Shown here: piece by piece, positions 1 through 11,147 of the stretch
Numbering within the stretch: position 1 is the stretch's first letter
Layout: each line of letters begins with the position of its first letter
From: Plasmodium coatneyi
Lineage: Eukaryota; Apicomplexa; Aconoidasida; Haemosporida; Plasmodiidae
Direction: 5' to 3'
Length of the DNA: 64,000 nt
Assembly: GCF_001680005.1 (NCBI RefSeq)
Contig: NC_033566.1
Location: 682,001 to 746,000, forward strand
Notes under the pieces: model-generated
Told to the model about the DNA's origin: nothing
Database searches by the model: none
Seen by the model: the letters and a program-made list of their open reading frames with translations, nothing else
Translations under genes and position numbers: made by a program

Positions 1-296
1 CCGAGCCCATTTTTCCTAGACCGATGAATCCTTAACATATGGAGGGGGAAAGTAAATCGAAGAAATGTTTTACAAGGGGGTAATAAACTGCCATGGGGAC
101 CCACTCTAAAGGCTTCTCCCACTTTTGAAAGTCTAAGTGGAACACGCTCCCCGAGGGGACGCATGCATGACGGCATGCTCATATGCACGTATCTACACAT
201 GCAGGGTGATGTCGACGCATAATTAGGGTTAACAAAAAATAAAAATATAATAATAAATAATAATAGGAATGCCTTACCCACGCTAATGTTTTCCAT
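1..296 (-). CDS. P5CR: Pyrroline-5-carboxylate reductase, 5' part (runs off the window)
   Basis: This is the first part of the NAD(P)H-dependent enzyme that makes proline from pyrroline-5-carboxylate. Exon 1 is 278-296, starting at the ATG on the complement of 296 and encoding MENISV plus one base, followed by a strong GTAAGG donor. Exon 2 begins at 30 after a pyrimidine-rich AAG acceptor and continues past position 1. Joining them in phase gives MENISVGFIGLGKMGS, an N-terminal Rossmann nucleotide-binding motif (GxGxxG type) typical of the P5CR family. The assignment is supported by recall that P5CR neighbours CCT4 in P. falciparum. Only about 16 residues are visible, so other GFIGLGxMG dehydrogenases are possible, but the start and neighbour fit P5CR best. 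Confidence 0.75.
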   Translation of the reverse strand, partial: MENISVGKAFLLLFIIIFLFFVNPNYASTSPCMCRYVHMSMPSCMRPLGERVPLRLSKVGEAFRVGPHGSLLPPCKTFLRFTFPLHMLRIHRSRKNGL

Positions 297-1460
297 TCTG
301 CTGTAGAGGCTGCTTCGATGAGGGTGGATTTACGAAAAGAGACTTTGCAAAACAGTACGAGGGGGGTACTACTTTCCAATTTTCTATTTTTTCTTTCTTT
401 TCTGACTTATAGATTGAAAGCCAAGATGGGGAGGAAATTTTCCTATTGGTGGTAAAATGTTGGGGTGGTTAGCGAGATGACAAAAATGCTTCTACGTATA
501 AAAAAGAGTATAAATTATGACGCATAATGGGGATAACATAACAACAGCGGAAGAAATAATCACGACAACAGAACGTGTATGCGTAACTTGTGAACGTGAT
601 ACCCGTAAAGGAGGAATATTCTCTCCCACCTACTAAACATTGCCGCATGCAGTGCATTTTCCTACGCCGCTTGTGCGGAACGACGGGGTGAACTACATAC
701 AAATTTATTCCCACTTTAACACCTTATAAACATCCCTACGCAGGTTATCATAAAATTATCCAACACTGAAATATGAAGTTTTGTAAATCATGCCGCGTGT
801 TCCTTCCTTTTGATTCCGCTTGGGGGCTACTACGCGGAGAATTGACGCACTCACCATCTGTGCCACTCCTTTTTCAATAGTGAATAAAAAAAGATTGACG
901 TATGAGTTGCATAGTTAACGTTTTTTTTTTTTTTTTGAGTTAAATATATGGGTAAAAAATGGTTCGAAAAAAAAAAAAAAAAGTGGGGTACCTAACGGGA
1001 TACCGTTTTGATGATGCTAAACTTATGTATACTCAGTTTGTCATAGCCATGGAAGGAAACAACAGGCGATGATTGGGGGAGTAACACTCACCCGTTTAGC
1101 TACCCGTGATGGGTTCTTCAACACATATACACGGCAGTCTGGCAAAGTATGCAACACCGTAACAGGGAAATGTTGCATTAATAATGCAACGGCCATTATA
1201 TAGAAAGTTCGCGCGGACAGACGCAGAGCTACATTTCCATGTGCACATCAAAAGGTGTGACTGAACAAGGGAGTGACTCGGATGAGCATCCCGCTGCTTA
1301 ATTTGTCTGCTATACGGCCTGCTTTGCGAAAAAGGCCAATTGCACAGTTCAACCATTATACGCTTGGGTTAACTTCCAAACTGGGCAGTAAATCGGACGC
1401 AATTTTGCTCCTTCAACAAAATTCGCTTCGCTCTTTTTTCCTTTGGGAGGGTTGATCGTG
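297..1460. other. Intergenic region between P5CR start and CCT4 stop
   Basis: This stretch should hold the P5CR promoter (minus strand, start at 296) and the CCT4 3' UTR. It contains T16 (about 921-936) and A16 (about 967-982) homopolymers. No open frame with coding character or convincing splice pattern was found. Confidence 0.6.
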
Positions 1461-3412
1461 TTACCTACAAATGACCGTGTCGTCGATTTTGAGAATCATC
1501 ATGACCGTCTCGGTGGCCAACTTAATCGCCGTGGAGGTGACCAGCAGCGGTTGTATGACGTTCTCATCGATCATATTAGATATGGTGCCCGTGCGAATGT
1601 TTATCCCAAAGTATTTGTGTCCCTCTGCGTGTTTGTTCCTCAGTTCGGTTACAATGTGAAGTGGTGACAGTCCTGCGTTTTCTGCTAACGTGTAGGGGAT
1701 TAATTCCAGAGCATCTGAAAAGGCTTTAACGCAAATTTGTTTCGAGCCTTTCAGGGTATTTGCCCATTGGTACAATTTTTGGGATAGCTCCATCTCTGGG
1801 GCAGCTCCTCCAGGTAGAATAGCCCTCTCTTTGATCAAACTTCGAACAACACATAGCGCATCATGAAGCGACCTTTCCGCTTCGTCTAGCATAAGATTAT
1901 TTGAAGCCCTCAACAAAACAGAAATGGTATTCTTCGATTCCACTCCTGTAATTTTAACAATTTCACCATACCCAATAGATTCTGTAACGACGCTTTCAGC
2001 GTATCCTAACTTATCTGGTGTGAAATAATCCAAACTGGCAACAGGAACACAATTGCACGTCTTGGAAATAAATTCTATGTCCTCCCTTTCGATGTCTTTT
2101 ATAACCATAATTTTCGACTTGGATAAAAAGTCCAGAGCTAGATCGTTCACTGCATCGCGCAAAATACTTTTCTGTATTAGCAATAAGTTACAACCGGTGG
2201 ATGCAATTTTTTTAACCATCTTGGCAATTATAACTCTTTCTTCTCTTAGCAATCTGTCCATACTGTTGTAATCCTTAACGACCACTGTGTTGTCCATGTC
2301 CGTTTTTGGTAAGGACAGGCAGAACTGTATCAATCCAATCTTCGCTTGGGATAAATTCTTTATGGCATGCGCTCTCTTACTAATTTTATTACTCGTAAAT
2401 ATTAACCCATCTACAATTTCTGTGTCTTCAATGGTGCCTCCCAATTTTTTCACAATTCTAATGTTGTTTAAGTCCACATTCCTGTCCTTATTAATATCTG
2501 TGATTTTTAAAATAACGTCTACAGCTATTGGAGCCAGGAGGGAAGAATTATGTGATACCACTTTCGAGTTCAACGACGTTATTGCATTTTGGATTAACAT
2601 GTTTTTATCATTCAGGTTTATTGGGATGGACATATTTCTTAATATTTCTTCACTCTTCAATGATGCCTCGAAAAAACTTTCCGAAATTTTTTGACAGTGG
2701 ATATTCTTCTCTAGCAACGATTTGCACACATTTAGGAGGGACCCACACATGACCACTACGGAGGTCGTTCCGTCTCCTGCTTCTACATCTTGCGCTTTGC
2801 TCAATTCCACAATCATCTTAGCCGTTGGGTGTGCCACGGCCATTTCTTTCAGGATCGTCGCTCCGTCGTTCGTGATGATTACGCCTCCTTTTCCGTCTTC
2901 AATCTGAAGGGGAAGTAAGCACAGTTTGGAGGGGATGAAATTACGTAAATAAGTGATGGTGAAAATGTTGCACTATGTAACAGCGATACACTCCTACAAA
3001 CCATTTTGTCCATGCCCTTGGGACCCAAGCTTGTCCTCGTCACGTCCGCCACGGCCTTCGCCGCCAAAATGTTCATCTGCCTCACGTCGCTTTGCTTTTC
3101 ATTTCTGTTCAAGTTTTCCGAGTTCCTGTTTTCTGCGAACAGGGGGGGGGGGGAAAAAAAAATTTGGAAAAACTTATGTCGCTATGGGGTAATTGGGGAT
3201 GGCACGTACAACCTACGGATGGGGCACTTTCATCACAACCCACCAGGGAGGAAAATCATCCCCCCAAAAGAAACAACACTATGTATCATTTGCACATACA
3301 CAAAGCAATCATTTAGAGGGGCACCCGATAGGCAGCCCTTCCTAACATGTAGAATGTCCCTCTCCGTTGAAACATTTCCCACACGAATTGTATTACTTGC
3401 AACTTCAGCCAT
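1461..3412 (-). CDS. CCT4: T-complex protein 1 subunit delta (CCT4)
   Basis: This is the delta subunit of the eukaryotic cytosolic chaperonin TRiC/CCT, which folds actin, tubulin and other clients in an ATP-dependent double ring. Three exons were assembled: 3385-3412, 3002-3132 and 1461-2903, giving 533 residues, close to the family norm. Exon 1 encodes MAEVASNTI; exon 2 contains the conserved TSLGPKGMDKM nucleotide-binding segment; exon 3 starts IEDGKGGVIITNDGATIL and carries the GDGTTS phosphate-binding motif at about residues 96-101. The short first exon is the least certain part: its GTGTGG donor is phase-compatible, and no in-frame ATG lies upstream in exon 2. The gene is divergent from UTP21, with a 1.2 kb shared upstream region. 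Confidence 0.93.
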
Positions 3413-4590
3413 TTTTATTGATCCTACTGTGCAGGGTTATCTGTTTTGTTCCTCCTTCTGTGTGTGGCTTATCCGCAATCGGCTTGGATGCTGATATGCG
3501 CTTTATGCCCTTACGAGGGAGTGGTACCTGTTCTAAATGGTTAAGACTTTGCAAAGCTGCTACAATGCGGAAATGAAAAAAAAAAAAAAAACACTTCGCG
3601 CAGTTATAGATTTTTTTCTCCTTCAACAAAAACAATATTATAGGGGAACGCACGAATGTAGAAAAAAAAATAAAGGATATATGCCAAAAAAAAAAATAAA
3701 TAAGCTAAATAAAATTCCTACAAAAAGGAACAATAAATAGTGACAATTTTTTCGCTAAATTTACAAAAGTTAAAGAAAAAATATGTGCTGATAACAGTCC
3801 ACATATGTTTTTATTTTTTTCTCTTTTCTGCCCCTGCACAATTATTTTATGCGTACATGTATGTCATTTGCTATTATTTTTCCCCACGTCACTGTGCCGT
3901 GTAGCACGGCAAGGCCACCTCCCTTGGATTGTTGTCGCTAAAACAGGGCGGCCTACAAAAGCACGGCCCCTATATATGCAGTACGCATTATATAAAGCAA
4001 TTAGTATGCCTTTTTTTTTTTTTTTTTTTCTCACTCATTGGGTATAATACAACAAATAAAATGTAACGCTTTAAATTTTCCAATTTATAGTTTTTCAATT
4101 TTTTTTTTTTTTTTTGTTTAACCGTAGTGCATGCCATGTGAACTCCACAAGTACAGCTGCACGGAGTTACGCTTCGTACAAATACATGTCCATAGCTGCG
4201 CTACGGGCAAAAAGATAAACATAAAAAAGTTTGTAATTAACTTCGTTTGTTCTTTCAGCGCCTACTGCTCTGATAGGACTCTTATGCAGGTTTGAGGGTG
4301 GCGCGTTTGTTCATTGGCCACTTTCCTTTTCCAATACAAAAGTAGCTCCCGCCATTTCCACTTGGATCATTTGTTTTATATTTGGACCAAAGTGGAACTC
4401 CACTCGTAAATTTGCTTGTAATCTTCCATACCCACGAGGATGATTTTGAGTAAGATCCACAAAGAGTGACCTTCTGCAGGCCCGTGCGTTGGCTTCATTT
4501 GTCGGGTTGCTTCTTCACCAGGTTGTGCCATCTGCGTCTCTGAATGCTCTTGTTAAGCATCCCTTGCCGGGCCAGACGAACGACAGCAAC
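3413..4590. promoter_or_regulatory. Divergent intergenic region between CCT4 and UTP21
   Basis: Both flanking genes start here and point outward, so this 1.2 kb presumably contains both promoters and 5' UTRs. It is AT-rich with several homopolymers, including A16 at about 3577-3592 and T runs near 4012-4030 and 4100-4115. No coding exon or defined transcription-factor site can be supported. Confidence 0.45.
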
Positions 4591-7500
4591 ATGGGCGTAG
4601 AGAAGAACCCCCCGCACGTGGGGCTCAAACTGAGTGACGTTTTTGCCTCAGAGAAGAAGTCCGCCCAAGGGAACCCTCCGCACCAACAGAGCAGCAAACC
4701 AAACAATGAGGAATCCACAGAGAAGTCGAAAAACATATTGAACAAGTACAGAGTGACGAAATTGAACAATGGAGAGCATAATAATATCTATGTGAAGAAT
4801 GAATTCTTTAAGGGTTCAGGGGTTAGGGTGAATGGACTAAGGCAACCAAATTGGGCGGTGAAAACTCCCCCCAAGGGAGGTGATGATAACTGCACGAATG
4901 AAGACCCAGCAAAGGATGGGAATGAAGGAGATACGCAGGAAATTTTTGACAGCCCTGCTAAATTTGTTAGAAGAAAAATTCACAAACAAAGCAACCTGCT
5001 TATGTCGAATGGGACAATCGGGCTAGTTGTGCATAACGGAGTAATGTGCTTATCCATGAAAGGGCAACAGTGCTTCGTCATCACAAGTGCTAAGAACGCA
5101 TTTTATGTCCTGGACCCACATAAACTTAGGAAGGCATACACTTCCGAGCATTATCCAGAGGACATACAAAATCTGTACTGCGCTAATGGGTACGTCTACG
5201 TGATTTTCCGAAAAAAGGTTTACAAGGTTAATGAGTCTGGGGGAAAAAAAATCTTCTCCCTGGAGGATGACTTGCATAATATTGTGAATATTTTAAGTGT
5301 GTATGATTACCTGCTAACGTATAGCAAAAAGGAGATAGTCATATGGAACGACGTGCACAAGGAGGGATGCGATAGTGACGGTTTTGTTAGTGACTCCTGT
5401 AGTGACGTAGGGCAGGGAGATGAATGGGGGGAAGAGAACCCTGATGAGGGGGAAGATGCAATGGATGGAAAAGACGCATCTTATGAGGAGAAAGCATCAA
5501 TAGAGGGGGAAGAAGCCCCCCTCTCGGGGGACAAAACCTTGGGTGGCTCCCCAAACGTAAAGAAGCACCTGTTCAAGAGGATCCTCCTATTTGACGACCA
5601 CTCCGATGTCGAAATACGCTGCGTCCTCCACCCCGCAGGGTACATAAACAAAGTGATCATCCTAACCAGTGAAAATAAAATATATCTGTACAACATAAAC
5701 AAGGAGAAAATAATCCACGAGTATAGCGCTCTCCAAGGCGTCAATTTAAGAAGTGAAAAAAACATAAAAATCATGACCCTCACATCGAAGAAGGACCAAC
5801 TGTGCATCGTAACGTCGACAAATGAACTTTACATAATCGACACGGAGAGAGACGAACTGGTGTACTCAAAAAATGTGCACATGAATGAGGACAAAATTAC
5901 CTGCGTGCAGTTCTACAATTACACGCTTAATGGTGAAAGCGTATCCGTCATTTTGGTAGGCACTGAATTAGGGAAGATTATTATGATCGATTCGAATAGC
6001 AGTAACTATTTCATTTTGCGAGAGGCTCACGATTGTGTGAAGGCCATATTGATACCCCCCCAAGGGGGGTACCTATTCACGGTGGGACAGAGGGACAACA
6101 AAATAAATCTGCTCAACCTGCATAAAGCTACATTCACCTTGGATGTCATGAAGAGAAGAAACAGCTGCGTTGGATTTATCAATAATGTAAAATATCTCGA
6201 CGACGAAAAATTTAAAATAGTGGTCTCTGCAAATGAGGCAAATAAACGGGAAGGAAATCTGTACATCATAAACCCACATTGCCCTGAACAGAATAAAGAT
6301 TTTTCATGGAACAAAAAAATTAATCTCATAGATAGGACCATCATCGATTTTGACATTAATCCGAATAGGCACTACGATTGGAATAACATCCTCATATGTG
6401 TGAGGGATTGTACCCGAGTCTACTTGGCCTCCTCCTACAAGAAGATCATAGACAACGTGTTTTTGGCCCTTCCCGGGGATGTTATCAGTGGGGATAACAA
6501 AGAGCGCATGCGGAAAAGCGCCAAAGGGGCAGCAAAGGGAAGAACCCAAACAGTGGAATCACAAAGGGATGACCCCAACGGAGTGAGGGAGGGCCTCTTC
6601 GGCTGGATCCATAACCTGTCCAATAAAACGCAGCAAAGTCCCAGCGAATCCAAAGAGGAGGAGTACAAAATTTTTGAGGACTACAATGAACATGGTGACT
6701 TAGAACAAGATCAAGTGCAAATGGGGAGGAGAATAAAAAGCGCAACGAGCGTGTTGATATCCACGTGTGGGCACATTGGCATCGTCGGTTACAGCGATGG
6801 GGAAATTCATTCCTTCAATATGCAATCGGCAACCTACAGAAATGAGTACAAGGTGAATAAGTACTCTTTCAAATCGAAGGCGCATCTAAATGGAGATATT
6901 TTGAAGCTCTACCGGTATGGTATAAGTAATTTTGTGTCCGCTTCAAACAGCAAGGAAGACCTTTACCTAAGAGTGTGGAACATATACACTAGTGAGTTAA
7001 TGTACTCCTACTGTATCAGGAAGGAGTACCTAAATACTGGTCAGTGTAAGATAAATCGCAACAATGATGAAGTTACCATAGCTTCCTTCTACCATTTTAA
7101 CATCCTCACTGTGGTGTGCCTTTCAAATAACCACACGATCATCCTAGACATTGAGCAGAAATCTATAACGAGAAAGTTCGACTTCGCCTATGCAGTTACC
7201 AATGCAACTTTCAGTGCAGACAACAGATTAATTCTATTCGCTCTAAAAAATAAAACAATACTAGTGTACGAAATTATATCCAACACGTTTATCGATTATT
7301 TGTTGTTCAAAAGCGACGTCACCTCCATGGTGTATAATGACGTTTATTTATACACGGCGCACAGCGCTGCAGAAAATTATCTTTACTCCTTTACTAATAA
7401 AAATCTGTTCAACAACAACAACTACGTGGTTAACGATTATCGGTCCTTTGGTGCCTTTCTGATGGAGGAATCGTCTGACGGGGAAAGCACCCCCAAATGC

Positions 7501-8902
7501 TCCGAACCAACTGTGGGGGAACTCATTGGGATGGATTGCGACGTGGATGATGAATACCTGAATGGCAACGTCACTCAAGCAGGGGACTCCTCTAGCAAGC
7601 CCCACTCACAAACTAATCATATGAGAACGCTCAAATCTACCCACCAAATCGAACCATACAAATCCAGCGAAAAACAAATCAACAAGAATTTACTCACCAT
7701 GTCCGGATTTAGCATGTCCAAAATTGCATATATTATCTTCTTAGATAAGATAAAAGAAAATTGCAGGGTACAAGAGAACGTAAAAAAAAATGAAGAAATC
7801 CCCTTTTTCCTCAGCGCCCAGATGGACAAAAATATAGAATACGCAGATGGGAAGGAATTGGAGTTTTTGCAAAATATCACCAAGGGGATGACCGACGCGG
7901 AGGAGGAGGCTGCGGAGGGGGACGAAGTGGTTGACGATGTGGCTGACCAAGCTGCTGACGAAGTTACTGACGATGTGGAAGATAAAGAGGATACCCAGGT
8001 GGACACCCCTGGCGATGGCCACGCAAAGCCCAAAGAGAAACCCCGAAAAACGAAAAACAACAAAAACAGACACATCACCAAGGTGGATAAAATTGAAATG
8101 CCCATGTCGAAGCTGCAGGAAATGTTGGCCCAAAACGAGGACTCATACATAAGTAAATGCGAAAAAGAAAAAAAATGCGCCACATGGGGGTTGCACTTCT
8201 TCGTTGTGCAGAAAACATGTTTACACCGTAAAAGTGCTGGTATGTTCCTTCATTCGTGCGTACATGTATTGATTTTCATTTTGTTTTTCCTTTTTCCCTT
8301 TTGTTTAGACGTTTTGAAGTACTTGATGGGACTCTCCCCATCTGGGGTGCACTTTAACATCCTCTGTTTGAGCTCCAAGGACGAGGTTAAATTTCTGCCT
8401 ATCCAAGGCATGCAACTGTGCATCTACTTAATGCGTACACTCGCACATGCAGGCATATATACACGTATTTACAATTTTTCATCCCACCTCCTTTTTTTTT
8501 TTTTTAGCTGGAAAACATGATGAACTTCTTCATTTATCATGTCAAGACGAACGACAACATCGACCTGATTCAAGCATACGTATTCATATTTTTAAAGGTG
8601 AGGCTCGCATATTTTGTTGGTGCAAAAGTACCGCTGTAGAGACGGCTAGATGGATGCGCTCGTTGTGGATGCAATTTGCCGGGCGATAAGCATATGCAGA
8701 TATATATGTGTATAATATATATTTTTTTTTATTTCTTTTCCAGGCGCACGGCAAGAAGCTGCTGAAAATGAAAGACAAAAAACTTAGGAACACCACAGAG
8801 GTGCTGCTGCAAGAAATACAAGCGAGCTGGTCGAATATCAATTTCTTATTTGAAAGCGTTATTTTTTTTATAAAGTTTTTAACAAATATACAGCTGGAGT
8901 GA
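4591..8902 (+). CDS. UTP21: U3 snoRNP WD-repeat protein UTP21 (WDR36-like)
   Basis: This is a component of the small-subunit processome (UTP-B module), needed for 18S pre-rRNA maturation in the nucleolus. Four exons: 4591-8152, 8309-8385, 8508-8597 and 8744-8902, total 1295 residues, against about 940 in yeast and human because of acidic and low-complexity insertions (for example around 5380-5530 and 7900-8000). Exon 1 carries many degenerate WD40 repeats; the segment with HPAGYINKVIILTS resembles the HPSTYLNK region of UTP21. The last three exons encode the diagnostic C-terminal UTP21 domain (VFIFLKAHGKKLL and ASWSNINFLFESVIFFIKF). The open frame extends upstream to 4489, but the first ATG is at 4591. 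UTP12/DIP2 is an alternative WD family; the C-terminus favours UTP21. Confidence 0.88.
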
Positions 8903-9468
8903 CACTACCACGGGGGCGAACGCCCACCAGTTGTTCGCGCAACAGTTGCCTCTCTTTTAAACGATACAGCGACATGGCGCCTTTTCAATACTTGTTTCGT
9001 AAAAAGGCGACATGCAATTCGTTTGCTGATTTGTTTTGAATTCGTTTTAAATTCGTTTTTTTACAGCTTTTTTTTTTTTTTTTTAAGACGTTTGAATTCG
9101 TGACCCCCCTTCAACTTTTTTCAAATCGTTCCTTGAATGCTCTTCAGGTTATTCGTCAACCTCTAATTTCTTGTAATGCCCCAATTATTTATTTGACATG
9201 TGGGCATATCAGCACATGCGAGTGGATCATTTGCATCGCGTCCACCTTCAAAACGGTTCGCAAAAAGAGTTGTCAAAAATGTAGGAGGAATTCTGTTAAG
9301 CTAATTATTCCACGTTGCAACTTACCCGTGATAGCTGTTACACATTGGTGACTCTTTTCTTGGTAACCCCCTTGTCAAACATGTCATTTTGCATATGTAC
9401 ACCAAATTGACCACACGCAAGGGGGCGAATTATTCTTATGAATCGTGAGGAGGGCACCCTTTTTTATT
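8903..9468. other. Convergent 3' intergenic region (UTP21 / mL53)
   Basis: The stop codons of UTP21 (plus) and the mL53-like gene (minus) face each other here. The stretch holds T17-type runs near 9066-9084 and presumably both 3' UTRs. An 83-codon open frame at 9100-9351 does not look like a gene. Confidence 0.6.
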
Positions 9469-10406
9469 TCAAAAGGAATTCTCATTGTTCTCCAACAAAT
9501 TTGCCTTCATAAAGTTCTTGTGCACTATGGAAAGGGGACAAGAAAGGAAAAAAAAAAAAAAGTAATCCCCAGCGCAGTAGTTCATTATGTCCTCCTTTTT
9601 ATCAAATCGAACGGACACACATAAAAGACAAATGAACACATATCAACAGGTATATATCTACATGTGTGTGCATTTTTTTTTTCTCTCTCCTTACGCTGCT
9701 GCTGATCTTCGTCAATCACTCGCTGAATTTCTGCCAAGTCGTAATTCTCCGGGTTAAACCTGCAGTTGTGAGGGGCAATTGGTTACACTCGTAATGGTGA
9801 AGAAGTCTACATGTTGGTAAGGAAAGACGAAAATTGGACAAAAGGAATATGCGTTGTCCAAACCGTTAATCATTCAAGTGCATCTTTTGACACGAAAAAA
9901 AAAGGCATATTTTTATTCAAAGAAGTTGCCAAAAGAAACGACTAGCCAAACGCACACTCGTGCAAAAAAAAAAAAAAAAAAAAAAATAGCTAACTTGAAA
10001 ACCTTGCTATTTTGCATTTCAATTTCTATCAGAGGTTCTTCATTATAACTGCGTTGATAAGAAGGGGAAAAACAAAATTAACGCAAAAGGTGTGAACTAT
10101 GAAGGGATGTCACAGAGCTGCAAGTATGTAGAGGGGGGCAAGCGCCGTAACACGGGCTGTTGTTCGTTATTTCACACCACCGTTTAGTAGTCCGCCCATT
10201 CGTTTTATTTTTGGCTCTTCCTATTACTCAATTAACTCCAGCTTGTATTCCAGATCCAGGAACTTGTCTTTTTTCTGCTGTGTTTCAATATGATAAATTA
10301 AGCTACGGCAGTTGTCATTGTATGCGGCACAGGGGTTGTACTTTAACTTAATTCTTTTTATGTAGGCTAAAAAATTGACCTTTGGGAAGAAGTTAAACTT
10401 TGGCAT
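9469..10406 (-). CDS. MRPL53: Putative mitochondrial ribosomal protein mL53 (L51/S25/CI-B8 fold)
   Basis: A small four-exon gene, mostly invisible to single-frame ORF searches: 10228-10406, 9995-10048, 9695-9759 and 9469-9524. All junction phases agree and yield 117 residues. The start is the ATG at 10406 (MPKFNFFPKVNF). The first part, IKRIKLKYNPCAAYNDNCR, resembles the VKQVRVQFCPFEKNVES segment of human mL53. The middle LIEIEMQNSKVFKFNPEN matches the expected beta-hairpin of the thioredoxin-like L51/S25/CI-B8 fold, and the length matches mL53 (about 112 residues). The inferred role is structural, in the mitochondrial large ribosomal subunit. The same fold occurs in mL43, mS25 and complex I NDUFA2; Plasmodium lacks multisubunit complex I, which makes a ribosomal role more likely. 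Confidence 0.7.
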
Positions 10407-11147
10407 TATAGCAAACGGTATTTACACTACATGAAGATGAAGGGTCAGAATTGGGGGGATCTAAATCACATGGCAATATTATTTGCAGTGTTTATAAAAG
10501 TGGAGGGGCGGCGGAGGAGCTGCATTTATTTTGTGTTCTTGTGGGGGGGAAGTATTGTACCCAAATAAAGCTCGCAATGTGACATGTGTATGCGTTTTAA
10601 AACTGGTCACACTTCCTCACATACATGTGTATATATCGTTTTAAAAAGATAACGCAAAAAACGGGTTAGCCGTATTTCGCAATATTTTACACAAAAAAAA
10701 AAAAAAGGCACGTAACACATCAGTTCGTGCGCAGCGTGCGTATGTTTATCCACGCACGAGCCGACTGAATGACTCTAAGGGGAGAAGTACCCACATAGGT
10801 ATTTTAAAAATAAAATGCGTAACTTTTAAAAAGAGGAGACTACTTTTATAAAAACAAATAAATGTTCCCTTTGTTGCTATTCAAAAGGGGCACCTTTCTT
10901 GGGGAACACCTTTCTTTTTCGTTGAAGAAGGTTATACATCTCAATGCGCATGTTATGATTTTTTTTTTTTTTATAATGTTTCACAGATACCTATGTACAC
11001 ATGCGTAACGCTGCACATTTGGAACGTTCCGCTTTTCCGCCATGTGCAACTCGGCAAGGTGATTGCAGATGTTGCTACACGTGCAGGAGTGTTCAAACGG
11101 GAGAGCCAATTTGTGGCAACGAAAAGCGGCAGAAAAGGGTGTCCCGG
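10407..11147. promoter_or_regulatory. Upstream region of mL53-like gene and 3' region of the SNF2 gene
   Basis: This 740-base stretch separates two minus-strand genes. It should contain the mL53-like promoter next to 10406 and the 3' UTR of the SMARCAL1-like gene next to 11147. It has A14 (about 10693) and T14 (about 10958) runs and no supportable exon. Confidence 0.45.

Noticed and set aside
9100..9351. Plus-strand frame with a Cys/His pattern (LTCGH...CQKCRR) like a RING finger
   Set aside because: The spacing does not fit RING or other zinc folds, no splice context or ATG supports it, and it lies in a convergent 3' region.
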